DNA of 64,000 bases, taken from NCBI RefSeq assembly GCF_000464535.1, contig NW_006916648.1, positions 124,358 to 188,357 of the forward strand, read 5' to 3'. Shown piece by piece: positions 10,969 through 22,206 of this stretch (positions are counted from its first letter, which is position 1; every line of letters starts with the position of its first letter). Under the pieces are notes generated by a model that was not told the DNA's origin, did no database searches, and saw only the letters and a program-made list of their open reading frames with translations. Source of the stretch: Endocarpon pusillum Z07020. Its lineage: Eukaryota > Ascomycota > Eurotiomycetes > Verrucariales > Verrucariaceae. Position numbers and translations under genes: made by a program.

Positions 10969-13900
10969 TCATACAAAACTCCCCGCCCTCCTCAGCCTAG
11001 CCTCTGCCTCACTCCCCTTCCTGATCGTCGCATCACTGCCCCTCTCCCTCAGTGTAGCCGTCCTGTTCAACCCGGCCCCCTGCCCCCTGCCCATATCTTC
11101 GTACTTGGCCCACGCATCCGAGTACGTCTCTGGGAGGAGACTCCCTCCTCCCTCTTTGCCTTGGGGTGGCTGGATGGTGAGATGATGATGTTTTGTTTTG
11201 CCCCTGGAGGAGGAAGAGGTGGTGGTGGCTTTTGAAGAGGATACTGAATGGGCACGAGACGAGAGGGAGAGGAAGGCGCCGATTGCGGTGTCGGGGCCGT
11301 GGGTGGACATCAAGTCTGCGGTTTGTGAGGCAGTCAGGGTCCTGACTGGGGACTGAGAAGCTGCGTCGGTAGAATGTGCTTGTTCTTCTTCTTCTTCGTC
11401 TTCGGAGGTTTGGGGATATGGTGCGCTGACGGATTGGTGAGATGAGCAGATGCAGCCGCAGCCTGTTGGGCAAGAATTTTCGACGCCGGCTTCTGGGAGG
11501 TCAGGATTGACTTCGTCGGTCGTGTTGATATTAATACTGTCTCTGGCGAGCCATTTGCGGTGACATTCGAAGCAGGTGACATGACCGCAGCTCAAGCAGG
11601 GGACCATTAGCCCAACTATCGACTTTGTGCAGATTGCACACATTGTTCTGGTCGAACTCCTATTTCCCGCAAGATTACACGAGGGACAGTGCCACCCAAT
11701 GGGGATTCCGTTCTTTTCGATTGCTTCTAGTATGCCGCCACATCGGTTGCATGGCCTTCCAATCTCTAGGCCTCGTTTCTGCTTGGAATCATTCCTGGTC
11801 ACGTCGAGCGTCTTCCGTGGGAGAAGACTGCTTAGAGTCAGTTCATTCTCATCGACGGAGCGATCGGCCGTAGCGCCTCTGAATTTGGGGGTGAAGGAGC
11901 CTAGCAGGTTATCAAATTTCAATATTTCCGCTCGCTGAGTGTGCAGCTCCCAGACACCAAGAAGCCTAGCATAGCTGGATCTATAAGCCCTGTATTTCCA
12001 TTCAAAGCTCGGATCAAGCAGTGGTACGCTTGCATAACCATCATTGTCGAACATGTTCTGGTTGTGCAGCGCCGACTTGATCTTCAGCTTCCGTTTTGTA
12101 CCCTTGCGGGTTGTCAATTTGAGAGGCTTCCCAATGTTGCTACCGGATTTGAGAGTGGTAAGCAGGCTACTGTCAGCACCAACATGCTCTATTGCATCCC
12201 CGTCCGAAGACATGGATCGCGATTGTCCGGTCGATGACGACGAATGCATAAGGCGGGCTGAACTCCGTCTAGGACGCGCTGTCGTGGCCGCTAGGTCCGG
12301 CTTGTTTCTTGCGGAGCCTGTTCCCCCAAATATAGAAGCGCTCCGTCCACCTGCATGCACGTGTTGTCCCATTAGACTGCCAACCGGGCTCGGTCTCTTG
12401 ATTCCACCGCTTCCGCCGCTAGTTTTAGGAGGCGACTGCGAAAACGAGGGTGCAAATGCGGATAGACTAGCTCGAGAGAGCGGAAAGGGATGGTTGGAGT
12501 TGGCGCGATGTGTAGAGCGCATCTCCTCAGGCGAGGTAGAAAGTGAAGCAGTCGCTGATTGGGCTGTCGAAGAGGAGTGGCGAGCAATTTGATCTCGGAC
12601 ATCCGTACTTGGGAAGCGTGAAGAGCGACGTCCGTCAATCAGCTGAGGAGGAAGATGTTGTGCAAACTGAGGTGGGGTCGTGCCTGTAGAATAGGGAGTT
12701 AGAGGATTGCTAGGGCTAGCTTTGTCAATCAGGGTTGCAAGATGCACATCTTGAGGTTTGGTAGATGTGTTCGCCGACGTAACCAAGGTGATGGAAGCTC
12801 TGTCTCTGGTTGATTTTGCCACTTCAATAGAAGGATGATAGTCAACCGAGAATGCAGGAGCCTTTTGTTGCATGAGCGAATGTTGGTGACGCTGCTGCGA
12901 TAGAGCCGCTAACGAACTTGAGACTCGTGGTTCAGCAAAAATACAAGACAGCATGGCAAGCATTTGTATATCTCCCAGTCCTTCGAAATAGCGCACCAAT
13001 GCAGGCACCAAGAACCTTCCTCCAAGCGCACTTTCACCCCAGCGAACCCGAGCTGACGCGGTGATTGGTGATCTTTCCATCGCTGTATCGTAGCTCAGAT
13101 CCACGCCGCTGTCGTCTCCTTTTGGAATACTTGCGACGGAACGCGCTATAGCAAGAATATCTGACGACCCATCAATACTCGAACTGCTTGCTAGCGGCAC
13201 TTCATTCCATAAGATCAGCCTCATCAAATGCCATACATGAGCAATATCGTGGAGGCCGTGCCGCGTGGCCACGTCGGCATTGTAGCCACACACATCTGGG
13301 CCTTTACCAAAGACAATGTACTCCGTAGCCAGCTTCCTTCTGGACGGAAGGAGCTCGCTCAGGTCATGTAGTGAGACAACATTACTCGGCGACTCAGCAC
13401 CAAGCTGGACTTGTGATGAACCAAGGGCAGATTGATTAGAATGGTCTGTGGACCTCGATCGCTGAAGGGATTTGCCTCCAGCTTGCCAAGCATCACGGAT
13501 GAAGGAATGGTTTGGTAAAGAGCCCGGGCTGTCGGACGACCCGGAAGAAGAGGAAGAGAAGAACGAAGAGTCATCGGAATGTTCAGAGATTCGATCCTCA
13601 CCAGAAATCACTGTTCTGGGCACCGTCCTTGCTCCAGGTGGGTCTTTTTGCAGCCTTCCAAAGCCTTCAAAAATCTTGCCGCTTTCATCACCGTCGTTGT
13701 GTCGGCTTGCCAGCGCTTCTAGGAAGGAAGTTGGCTGTTTTGGCTGTGAGGGAAAAAAGCATACCAGTTTGCCGTTGTCAGCCCAGAGTGCTCCACAATA
13801 TTTCGCCACAGGCACCAGTACATTGGCGTTCAGGAGCTCTGATGACTCGTTTATTGGTCCAGATGCGCCTTGGAAAGTGGGTCCCCCTAAATCGTCTTCG

Positions 13901-15747
13901 TCACTAGAGACCTCCTGCTCGAGTACAACATCTTCAAAAATCTTGGAATTCTCGACGGACTCATCTAGGATCCATGAGACAATGGATTCCATGTCCTGCT
14001 CTCGAAGCAGATAGCGAAGCACTGCCTCAAGGCAACCCCTCTTCCTTGCAACATACGTCTCTGCGATTGTGCGCAGTTCGGTGGATAGCCGTGCGGCCAA
14101 GTCATCAGTCATGCCAGATGTTTTCTGGACATTGAAGATAGCTGCAGCTTCGTGTGGATAAGCATGTGGAAATTTGATATCAAACTTCATGAACATTGGT
14201 GCACTAGATGGTCCCCAAGGAGCATGCAATGAGATAACAGCTTTCCTTTGGGCCATCTCCACTGACTCAAATACCACTTTAGCAAATTTCTCCCCTACCT
14301 GAGTGATCTCTTCGCCTAAGGTTTCGGGATTCCAAGATCTGATCTTCACATTCTTCATCCAGTCGATAGGGTTTAAGATTTGGCGACCACTCGTTCTCCC
14401 GTGCATACCGACCCTAGCAGCCAGATGACTGCCATGCAGCCAGCCTTGAGAAAGGGGTATTGCTACCTTACTCATGCCAACACTTGTGCTTCCTCGAGGT
14501 CGAGGATGAAAAGACTGGCCAGTTGCAGGAGAAGACCCAACTTGTGAATCGAAGACTTCGTCGAAAAGCTCATCTGATGGTTCATCCCGGAAGGTCCTAT
14601 ACTTGGCACCCCTCCGTGTGAAGTTCAGTCTCGAATTTTGGGTAACTCCTTTCTGATAGCCTATAGCCGCCATCGTCTCAGGGACCACACGATGTAGTCG
14701 TAGCTCTTGATCGGTACCCCAGGTCACCAGTTGAAACTCACGGTGATCAACGCCTTCTATGATGGTGCCTCTTGGCCTCCATAGGAACTCCTTGACCTGA
14801 CCTTTATGACCTTCGAACCGTGCCACCGGTGGTACTGTGCCACTCAAGTGCTGCTCCTTTACTCGACGGCGGTCGTACAAATGGATGTCCCCGTTGCCCC
14901 GTTGAGGCATTGCCAATAGACCGCATCCGAAAGGAGTGTGCCTTGCTCTCCAGGCAGGAAAGGGGGTATTTATGATCCGCTCTGGGACATTCTCCAGAAC
15001 ATTGATATCCCAGAATTTGATAGACTTGTCGAGCGAGCATGTCACGATGCGATTTTGCTCATGTCTGTTCCAGTCGATTCCATAAATTTTGGTATCGTGG
15101 GCTTCGATTGATCTGACAGGATATGCTCCCATGCGCTCATCCCAGATACGGAGATACTTGTCGTGTGAGCTCGCAATGACATGAGAAACCTGCCTGCTCC
15201 ATTTTACCTGCGTAGCCCCAGCGAACCAGTCCGAAAAGGAGATTACAGGACGAGCAGGCACTCTCAAGTCCCAACAATGTACGAAGCTATCTACCGCACA
15301 TGTGGCAAGAACATCAGGATGCTGTGCTGAAAAGTTGATGTCTGTAATGGCGCGCGTGTGGCCGTGTAAGACGAACTCCACCGCGTCCTGCCGGGCCTTG
15401 ATGCCAAGATTCCAAACAAGTGCTTTTTGATTAGAAGTGCTGATTACCCAAAAATCACGAGCTGCGAATGGCGACCATTGAACATCGGCTACTTCCCATG
15501 ATGTACGATGCGGTAGGTACCGAGGGGGAGAGTAAGGAGAGTCGAGGTCTATAACATGTAATCCTTCCTTTCTATCGAGTGGTGAGTAGGAAGGCCACCG
15601 TTCAGCGTTTTTGACTTACGATGCTAGGACCACATCTCGACCGCATGGGGAGATTGACATCGAACCTACAGGCTGTTTGATGTGGAAGGAGAGATCCTCG
15701 CCGAAGGTCTTGCTTTCGAACGCAGAACTGGGGCCACGTGAATTCAT
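10969..15747 (-). CDS. MTC5: SEA/GATOR complex subunit Mtc5 (SEA3, WDR59-like)
   Basis: Two exons on the minus strand, 15747-15620 and 15571-10969, give 1576 residues. The 48-nt intron runs from GTAAGTC to CGATAG. The start MNSRGPSSAF is the first ATG of the joined frame. Domain order: WD40 repeats over about residues 30-370 (LATCAVDSFVHCWDLR; IVTCSLDKSIKFWDIN), an RWD domain near 464-567 (FDIKFPHAYPHEAAAIFN), a long Ser-rich disordered middle, and a C-terminal zinc-binding RING-like module near 1317-1420 (CNRCGGIL; CPSCNLAG; CAICTKSIVGLMVPCLSC). WD40 plus RWD plus RING is diagnostic for Mtc5/WDR59, which acts with other SEA subunits on the vacuole to control TORC1 in response to amino acids. 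It diverges from UBC13 across about 790 bp. Confidence 0.92.
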
Positions 15748-16536
15748 GGCTCCGACGTGGGGCGATAAATGATTCTTTGCTCCTCAAGCAGCGAACGGGA
15801 TGACCTCTATCTCAGATCGACGACACTGAACCTCTCCTCTCACTGTTGGCCAGCTTGGCCTCGATGGTTTTGTAGGATTAGAAATCCATATAGCGTGGTA
15901 GCTTCGACCATCAAGGCAAGAGACCCTTCTTGCCATGACAAGTGCTTGTTCTCCAGCTCGTGACACCGATCAAATTCTCGATCGAGGTTAGATGGATCAA
16001 TCTTCATGTCAACGCGGCGAGGACTGATCTAGGGTGGACAGATGACTAGAAGCAGATGATTTAAGAAGTGCTGTATTGAACTACTATTACTAACTAGTGG
16101 ATTATTAAAGAGACAATGATGCCAAGAATATTTATAATCTCTTCTTGGCTTTCTCAAACGTCTGCCCGCAAAGTCACAAAGCGCTGAAGCCCTACAAACA
16201 GACTTCATCCTCAGCAATCAGCAAACTTGGGAAATTATTCATTCACACAACGAACCTACTACTTTGCTCTTGGCCCCAGTTGTCTCTGTCCCGATCTGAA
16301 GAAGCCTATTTCGTATCAACCAATTCAGACACTTCCTCTATTGCTAGTATACTACTCATTTCATACCAAGCTCTTTGTTGGCTTTCCTTGCCCGTCCCTG
16401 TGCTGAACACCAGACCACCAGCAAGCATTTGACGATATCTTTGCCATAGCCAGGTCATCTTCGGCCTCGTCACCCTCCAACTCAATCTTGAAGAGACTGT
16501 CTTCCATTGCTGCAGCTTGAAACGATAGTCGCTTCA
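15748..16536. promoter_or_regulatory. Divergent MTC5/UBC13 intergenic region
   Basis: This 789-bp gap separates the start of MTC5 (minus) from that of UBC13 (plus) and must contain both promoters. No convincing TATA element is visible on either side. Short frames inside it have no conserved features. Confidence 0.5.
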
Positions 16537-17150
16537 ATGGCTGCTCTACCAAAGAGGATAGTGAAAGAGACGGAGCGCCTCATGGCAGAACCGTAAGCAT
16601 GACAGATTGTTCCCAGGGTTCAATGGACATTTTTGACATGTCTTTTTATAGGGTGCCAGGGATCAATGCCGTTCCACATGAAGACAACTTGCGGTATTTT
16701 GATGTGACTATCCATGGACCCTCACAGTCCCCTTACGAGGGTAGACATTTCCGAAAGCCGTAACCTACTTCTCCTTACGACTGACCTTTTTCAGGAGGCA
16801 TATTCAGGCTTGAACTCTTCCTCCCTGACGACTATCCGATGACTCCTCCTAAAATCCGCTTCCTGACAAAGATATACCACCCGAACATTGACAAGTTGGG
16901 AAGAATCTGCCTGGATGTTCTCAAGAGTACATTACATGCCCCAGAAATCTCTGTCAATACGCTAATATGAGCAGGTAACTGGTCTCCAGCTCTTCAGATC
17001 CGAACCATTCTATTATCAATACAAGCCCTCTTGGGAGCGCCAAACCCAGATGACCCACTAGCTAATGACGTTGCCCAACGATGGAAAGAGGATGAGCAAG
17101 CAGCAATACAAACAGCACGAGAATGGACCCGGACGCATGCGGGAACGTGA
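16537..17150 (+). CDS. UBC13: Ubiquitin-conjugating enzyme E2 Ubc13
   Basis: Four exons, 16537-16592, 16652-16740, 16795-16926 and 16975-17150, give 150 residues, the usual length. All three introns are 48-59 nt with GT-AG ends. The protein opens MAALPKRIVKETERLMAEP and contains the E2 core: the HPN motif in IYHPNIDKLGRICLDVLK, with the active-site Cys in ICLD, then NWSPALQIRTILLSIQALL. The pattern matches Ubc13 (UBE2N) more than other E2s, including the C-terminal AREWTRTHA. Known role: with the inactive E2 variant Mms2 it builds Lys63-linked ubiquitin chains, notably on PCNA in error-free post-replication repair. MMS2 is not in this window. Confidence 0.95.
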
Positions 17151-17907
17151 TAAGCAGGGACTCTTTAACGATAAATAACCTATTATGATCGATTCTCCAC
17201 CGGAGCCAAACTGAGTTCGGTCGATCACTTCTAGATTTTGGGACTCTGAGATGTATTGGTCCTGAAGCTGAATGCATATCTTGTTGCGGCATTTCAGCAA
17301 TCAACACTAAGCAGAGTACAAGTACCCCCCTTGCAGCACTTTCCATTGCTCGACTGTGGCAAACCTGCTGCGCGATCCTCCAACGCTGGCTCCATTTGAG
17401 CTGCTCATTCTTTTTGCAACATTAACCTTCTAGATACCTGCTCAACTCCAGGATGAGGTGTCGTCGTGCCAACAACCAGAACAGGATCAGCGCCTACTCT
17501 TAATGCTACCAGTTGAACTGAAGGGAGATATTTCTGCTCTGTCTGACAACACGTGCATTACAGCTTCAATGTGCTTGGAGGACAGTGTATGTGCACACTA
17601 GCAATAAAGGCTCTTATCAAGATGTGATTTACTCAACCAAGCATTTTTTCCCACCCTTCTCGGCTCTTTGCAGGCATTGTGACTTGAGCAGAATCAATCA
17701 TCCACCAACAGCCTTCCTCTTAGTCACTGTCATATCCTAAAGCCCCATGATTCCATTACTGACATGACAAAGCCTCCGCCAGCTACAGCGCTTCTACTGA
17801 CTCCAATCTTATATTCTGTGCATGGTTCTTGAGAAGTATTCAACCTTGTTCTAGTGCCTGCTTGCCTTACAACTAGCATTACGTGCACGAGGACCGCCTG
17901 TTCCAAA
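17151..17907. other. Intergenic region between UBC13 and the Cys-rich gene
   Basis: No gene is recognisable. It should hold the UBC13 terminator and the promoter of the next gene. An in-frame GTG-started extension upstream of 17908 exists, but it has no supporting ATG. Confidence 0.4.
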
Positions 17908-20900
17908 ATGGAAGCGAAACCAGCGAATTGTGAAAATGCAGATGCCCAAACTGCGGTCTCACTTGCCAAGCCAACATCCTTATCACAACCTTCGACCTCA
18001 GACAGTCGCACCTTCTCTAACGGTTCTGAAATCTTACTGCTTCCACTAGCCGGACAGATCGGTGAGTATCGCTCTTTTCGTGGGAGACGGGGCTCCATAT
18101 CTGCAGACAATGATTGGAGTCACAATCCATTCAATGCACTAGATTCACTCCTCTTGGAGATGGAGACTGGAACGGAGGCATCAAACATGGAAGCACCTCA
18201 AGAGTATCGAAAGTCCATATTCAGTCTATCAGACAAAAGTATGGTACCCAAATCCGTCAAGCTTCGGAAGCTGCCCGATCTGCAGTCAGTCAACCTTCGT
18301 GATGACAGTTCAGGCAATCACTCAGATATCAGCGCCCTTGACATGAACGCGTCGCAAATTACGATTAGGCGGCTGGCCTCTACAGGGAACCTTAGTGCTC
18401 AACATGAGTATAGGGGATCTTGTGGTTCTGCATATTCTTCATCTATCTACTCTGAACAGTCAGCCGAAAGTGAGGTGGAAAACGAAAACCGAGCAGGCTT
18501 CTCCACCCCTGGAAATCAGTCTAGAAATCCGAATGCACAGGAAATATCTAAGGATGACATCCCAGAAGAGCATACAATCCTCCTTAAGGATCACGCATCA
18601 AATGCAGAGCACAATTTGCTGACTACAAAACCTTTACGACCCTCTCGTTCAACTAGCGATATTCTCAACAGAGACTCACGCACACTTCAAACCAAGACGT
18701 TTCTCCTTGAACATAGCCCAAGCGAATCGATGACGCCCAGTCCGTCTTCCGTACATCGAAGCGGCTTCTCGAAAAGTACTGTGAAGGAAGGTCGGTCGGA
18801 AACAGGCTCAGAGGCTTTCAATCTGGAGAGCTCTGATAGTAACTTGGAGTCAAAAAGAGTAAGATCATGTGTCACTTTGCATTATCTCAAGTTTAAAACT
18901 TCTACTGCAGGTTGCTCCCCATGCCGTGAATGAGAAGGCCGCAAGACTGCTTGGACTTGGACAAAGACAGGACAGGTAAGCAATATATTCCACATCGATT
19001 GAGAATATCTCACCAACAACCATTACTGCAGTCCAAAGTCTCCTGTTACCCCAACTGCTTCACAATTCCCTGCGTCAAGACGCAACAGCAATGAGCGAAG
19101 CTGGTCTTCTCCGAGAATCATTAGAAAGATGGTTAGCAAAATATCTCTGACAACCCAGAAGACATCACCTACTTCAGTGCTCTCTCCCACCACATCAAGC
19201 ATCTCACGTCACGACATCGAAAGCCCCACCAGTCACCTAGAGACTTTATCAATGCGCAAAAGCAGAAGCGTTGTCGACGGAAAAATGGTAGGTGATGCTA
19301 GGAGTACATGTTTACAAGAGATAGTAGAAGAGGCATCAAACTCGTCAGCAGATGACATTACCAGCAAATTATTGTTAGCAAGCAACTCTAGCTCGATTTC
19401 AAAGCGTCGCGGATTTCGACCTCTCTCAGTCAAGATTGGGGAAGCATTCAGCCCTTTCAGCTCTGGACAAAGCAGAATTGGTCATGTTGACCAAGGTAGG
19501 AAAATCGTGAGCTTGGCTGAAGAATATTCCCAAGATAGCTGGAAAGGCCTCGAGCTTTCTGAGAAGGTTAATTGGACTGAGAACCTGGATCCGCACATTT
19601 TCAATGCGAATTTCGTTGCTACCTTGACCTCAAAGCGTGAGTACACCTGAACCCTGGATGTGTTCATCTTTTAAGCTAATCAAAATAGCTGCTGCGGATA
19701 TTAAAGACCACCCAGCCTTTAGAGTGGACCCATTCTCTGTACAGGCTTCCGAGACCACGCTCCAGTTCTCAACTTCATCACAGTTGGCATCGGTGTCCCA
19801 GGCTTCATCTGAATCGAAGTCGGTGATATCAGGCCAGACGTCATTGCATAGAAATGGTCAGAACGTGGAAACTGTTCTGATCGGCTTGGATCTGGCAGAC
19901 CACCAGTCGAGACGCAGTCAGACGACTGTGTCGCCAGAGACAGTCAATGCAGCCAACGTGATCCAGTCACCAGGCAGTAATGCTGCCCCTCATAATTCTC
20001 TATCAAGTCCCCCGCAGTCGAAGTCAGAGCAAGCGCTTGGTGCAAATCGACGAGTACTAACGAACAACTCTCCCACTAACGGTATTCGTGGGCTCCGAAA
20101 CCATGGTGACCTCCCTCCGTCGCCTTCCTTTGCCAGATTCAACAGCAGGTCAATCTCCGAAAAAGTTCCAAAGATGCCCTCACTGTTTGGCAGTGGCTCT
20201 TTTTTTGAGGAATCTGGTGAGGGAAAGCGCACTCGGGGCTTTTCGAATTTGTTCAAGCCAAAGTCGACCAGTAAAAATCACGGCAGAGGTGAAAACAAAC
20301 ACCATTAAGCACACAAACACCAGCTAACGTAATCTCAAGGTAATGAAGCTATGGTAAATGAAGAAAGCATGAGAAAGAGCAGTGCAGAACAAGATCGTCT
20401 AGAACAGGTACCAGTTGTTTTCCAACCAGTGCCCTGTCCATACTCACACTGGCCAGATTCAAAAATTGCGTGTGAGACTGAATGCACACAGCTACGATCA
20501 CGACTTGTCAGATATCCAGCCCCGCCATCCTACTACTGGACGAGGATGGTATTCACGTAATTTGAGATGTACATCTTGCTCGGATGTCATGTGTTCTTGC
20601 TGCGGACGAGCTTGTTGCTCTTTCCGAGCTTGTATTTTGGCAGCAGAGAACAAAGCCAGCTCAACTGATGCAAGGAAAGCAGCACGTGATGACGTGGCTG
20701 CTATAGTGTGGTGTTTTGCGGTTGGCAGAGAAAGTCCAACATTCATCCAGTGCACGCACCAAACTGGTTGTGGCAAATACGTTTGTCCTGATTGTTGTGG
20801 CATATGCCCTGATGAGTGTTGTCAAGATGTTCAATGCAGAGTAATTGCTTCACGTCCAAATACGTTTATGTGCTAACGTATAACAGAAATGCAAGAGCCA

Positions 20901-20994
20901 TCCTTGGGCCAAGTGTGATTGGCATCCCGATAGTGATGCAAGATTGAAAGTTGCCAAGTTCCAAATGACTACTTTGCAGCAAACAGCTCTTTGA
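17908..20994 (+). CDS. Ser-rich protein with a C-terminal 20-Cys zinc-finger-like domain
   Basis: I assembled seven exons: 17908-18858, 18911-18975, 19032-19636, 19689-20288, 20340-20407, 20457-20840 and 20887-20994. They total 2781 nt in one frame, or 926 residues. All six introns are 46-56 nt with GT-AG ends. Residues 1-760 are low-complexity and Ser/Thr/Asn-rich without a recognisable fold, though short motifs look conserved (DSLLLEMETG; VNEKAARLLGLGQ). Residues about 801-910 are packed with 20 cysteines in pairs (CTSCSDVMCSCCGRACC; CGKYVCPDCCGICPDECC; KCDWH), suggesting several bound zinc ions. I do not recognise a named family. The layout suggests a scaffold or regulatory protein whose disordered arm carries phosphorylation sites. 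The ATG at 17908 is the first in frame; the reading upstream starts only at GTG. Confidence 0.75.
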
Positions 20995-21469
20995 CGTATA
21001 TGGTCATGCAGAAGAATCCAAATCTTCATCAAAGAAAGGAAAGGGTGCTTCTTAGATGCATCAGAAATGTCCAATCAGTGTACTATGAGACAAGGCCATT
21101 GATGATGTCCGTGAGAAGTGGTGACAAGGTCAACAAGGACAGGCAAAGGAGGATATGTGTGCTACAACGATGGCAGAACGAAGAGAACAACATGGTGGTA
21201 GAACATCCAGTGGCTAATAGTATGTGGCCATTGCTCTACACTGTGAACTCAGTACATATGGTGGATTAGAGCAGTCAAGCCGGGCTAGTTGTACTTCAAG
21301 CAGAACTGAACTGAAGCAAAAGGCGAATGCTTGGCACCGCTCATTAGGGCATAGTCACATGATGTGCACACACTCCCGATTTCATTCTCCGCAGGCCTTT
21401 CATCAAGTAAAGGTACATTTGAATGACAGTAATTCAGGGTACCAAGTTCTCACATCGCCATCCTTCAAA
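20995..21469. other. RPL24 promoter region
   Basis: These 475 bases separate the Cys-rich gene from RPL24 and contain no recognisable gene. The region should include the strong RPL24 promoter, but no TATA element or well-known ribosomal-protein promoter motif stands out. Confidence 0.4.
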
Positions 21470-22206
21470 ATGCGTACCTACGATGACACCTTCAGCGGCA
21501 CGAAAATATACCCTGGCAAGGTCAGTCCTAGGTCTTTAAATGGTGTCATTCTGGCTTTCGGTGCCATCACAGTCGCCTGTCACAGTTATTCTTGGGTCAT
21601 AAGCTGATTTGTGGCAATGGTATTTTAGGGCAAGCTCTATGTGCGCGGCGACAGCAAGATCTTCCGGTTTCAGAATGGCAAGACCGAGTCCTTGTTTCTA
21701 CAGCGCAAAAACCCTCGCAGAATAGCATGGACCACGCTCTATCGAAGAATGCACAAGAAGGGTATCTCTGAGGTCAGTGTGCTATGAAGGTTACGAATAC
21801 TGCAGAGCATCATGTGCAACACGTCTGCTGCAATTCCGGTAGCAGGAGAAGTGATGCCTATGCTTGTTGAGGAATCCCTATGGAGCCAGGTGCTGATCGT
21901 GACGGTATCTTATAGGAAGTCGCAAAGAAACGAACTCGAAGAACGGTCAAGTCACAGCGAGCCATCGTCGGTGCCTCGTTAGACGTCATCAAGGAGCGAC
22001 GCTCACAGAGACCGGAAGCACGTGCTGCAGCACGCCAAGCTGCCATCAAGGAGGGCAAGGAGAAGAAGTCTGCATATGAGAGCAAGAAGAAGCAGGAGAA
22101 GGCAAAGAGTGCGGCTGGCGCGGCGAGAGGGCAGGTCAAGGGTGCGCTCTCAAGCAAGCAACAGGCAAAGGGTGCACCGACCAAGGTGACAGCTAAGACT
22201 CGTTGA
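21470..22206 (+). CDS. RPL24: 60S ribosomal protein L24 (eL24)
   Basis: Three exons, 21470-21520, 21629-21772 and 21916-22206, give 161 residues. The first intron is 108 nt and the second 143 nt, both GT-AG and between codons. The N-terminus MRTYDDTFSGTKIYPGK joins GKLYVRGDSKIFRFQNGK, then LFLQRKNPRRIAWTTLYRR and EEVAKKRTRRTVKSQRAIVG, all hallmarks of eL24. The C-terminal third is Lys/Ala-rich and helical, as usual for the extension that reaches between the subunits. Known role: structural protein of the cytosolic large subunit, added late in its maturation. The longer introns are typical of ribosomal protein genes. Confidence 0.96.

Noticed and set aside
12044..14014. Long plus-strand open frames at 12044-12592 and 13472-14014
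   Set aside because: They lie antisense inside the MTC5 coding exon, have no family features and follow that gene's codon pattern, so they are shadows.
20289..20308. Natural end of the Ser-rich gene at ...NKHH and a separate Cys-rich gene after it
   Set aside because: Two successive GT-AG introns (20289-20339 and 20408-20456) join the Ser-rich part to the Cys-rich part in frame, and the Cys-rich frame has no ATG of its own.
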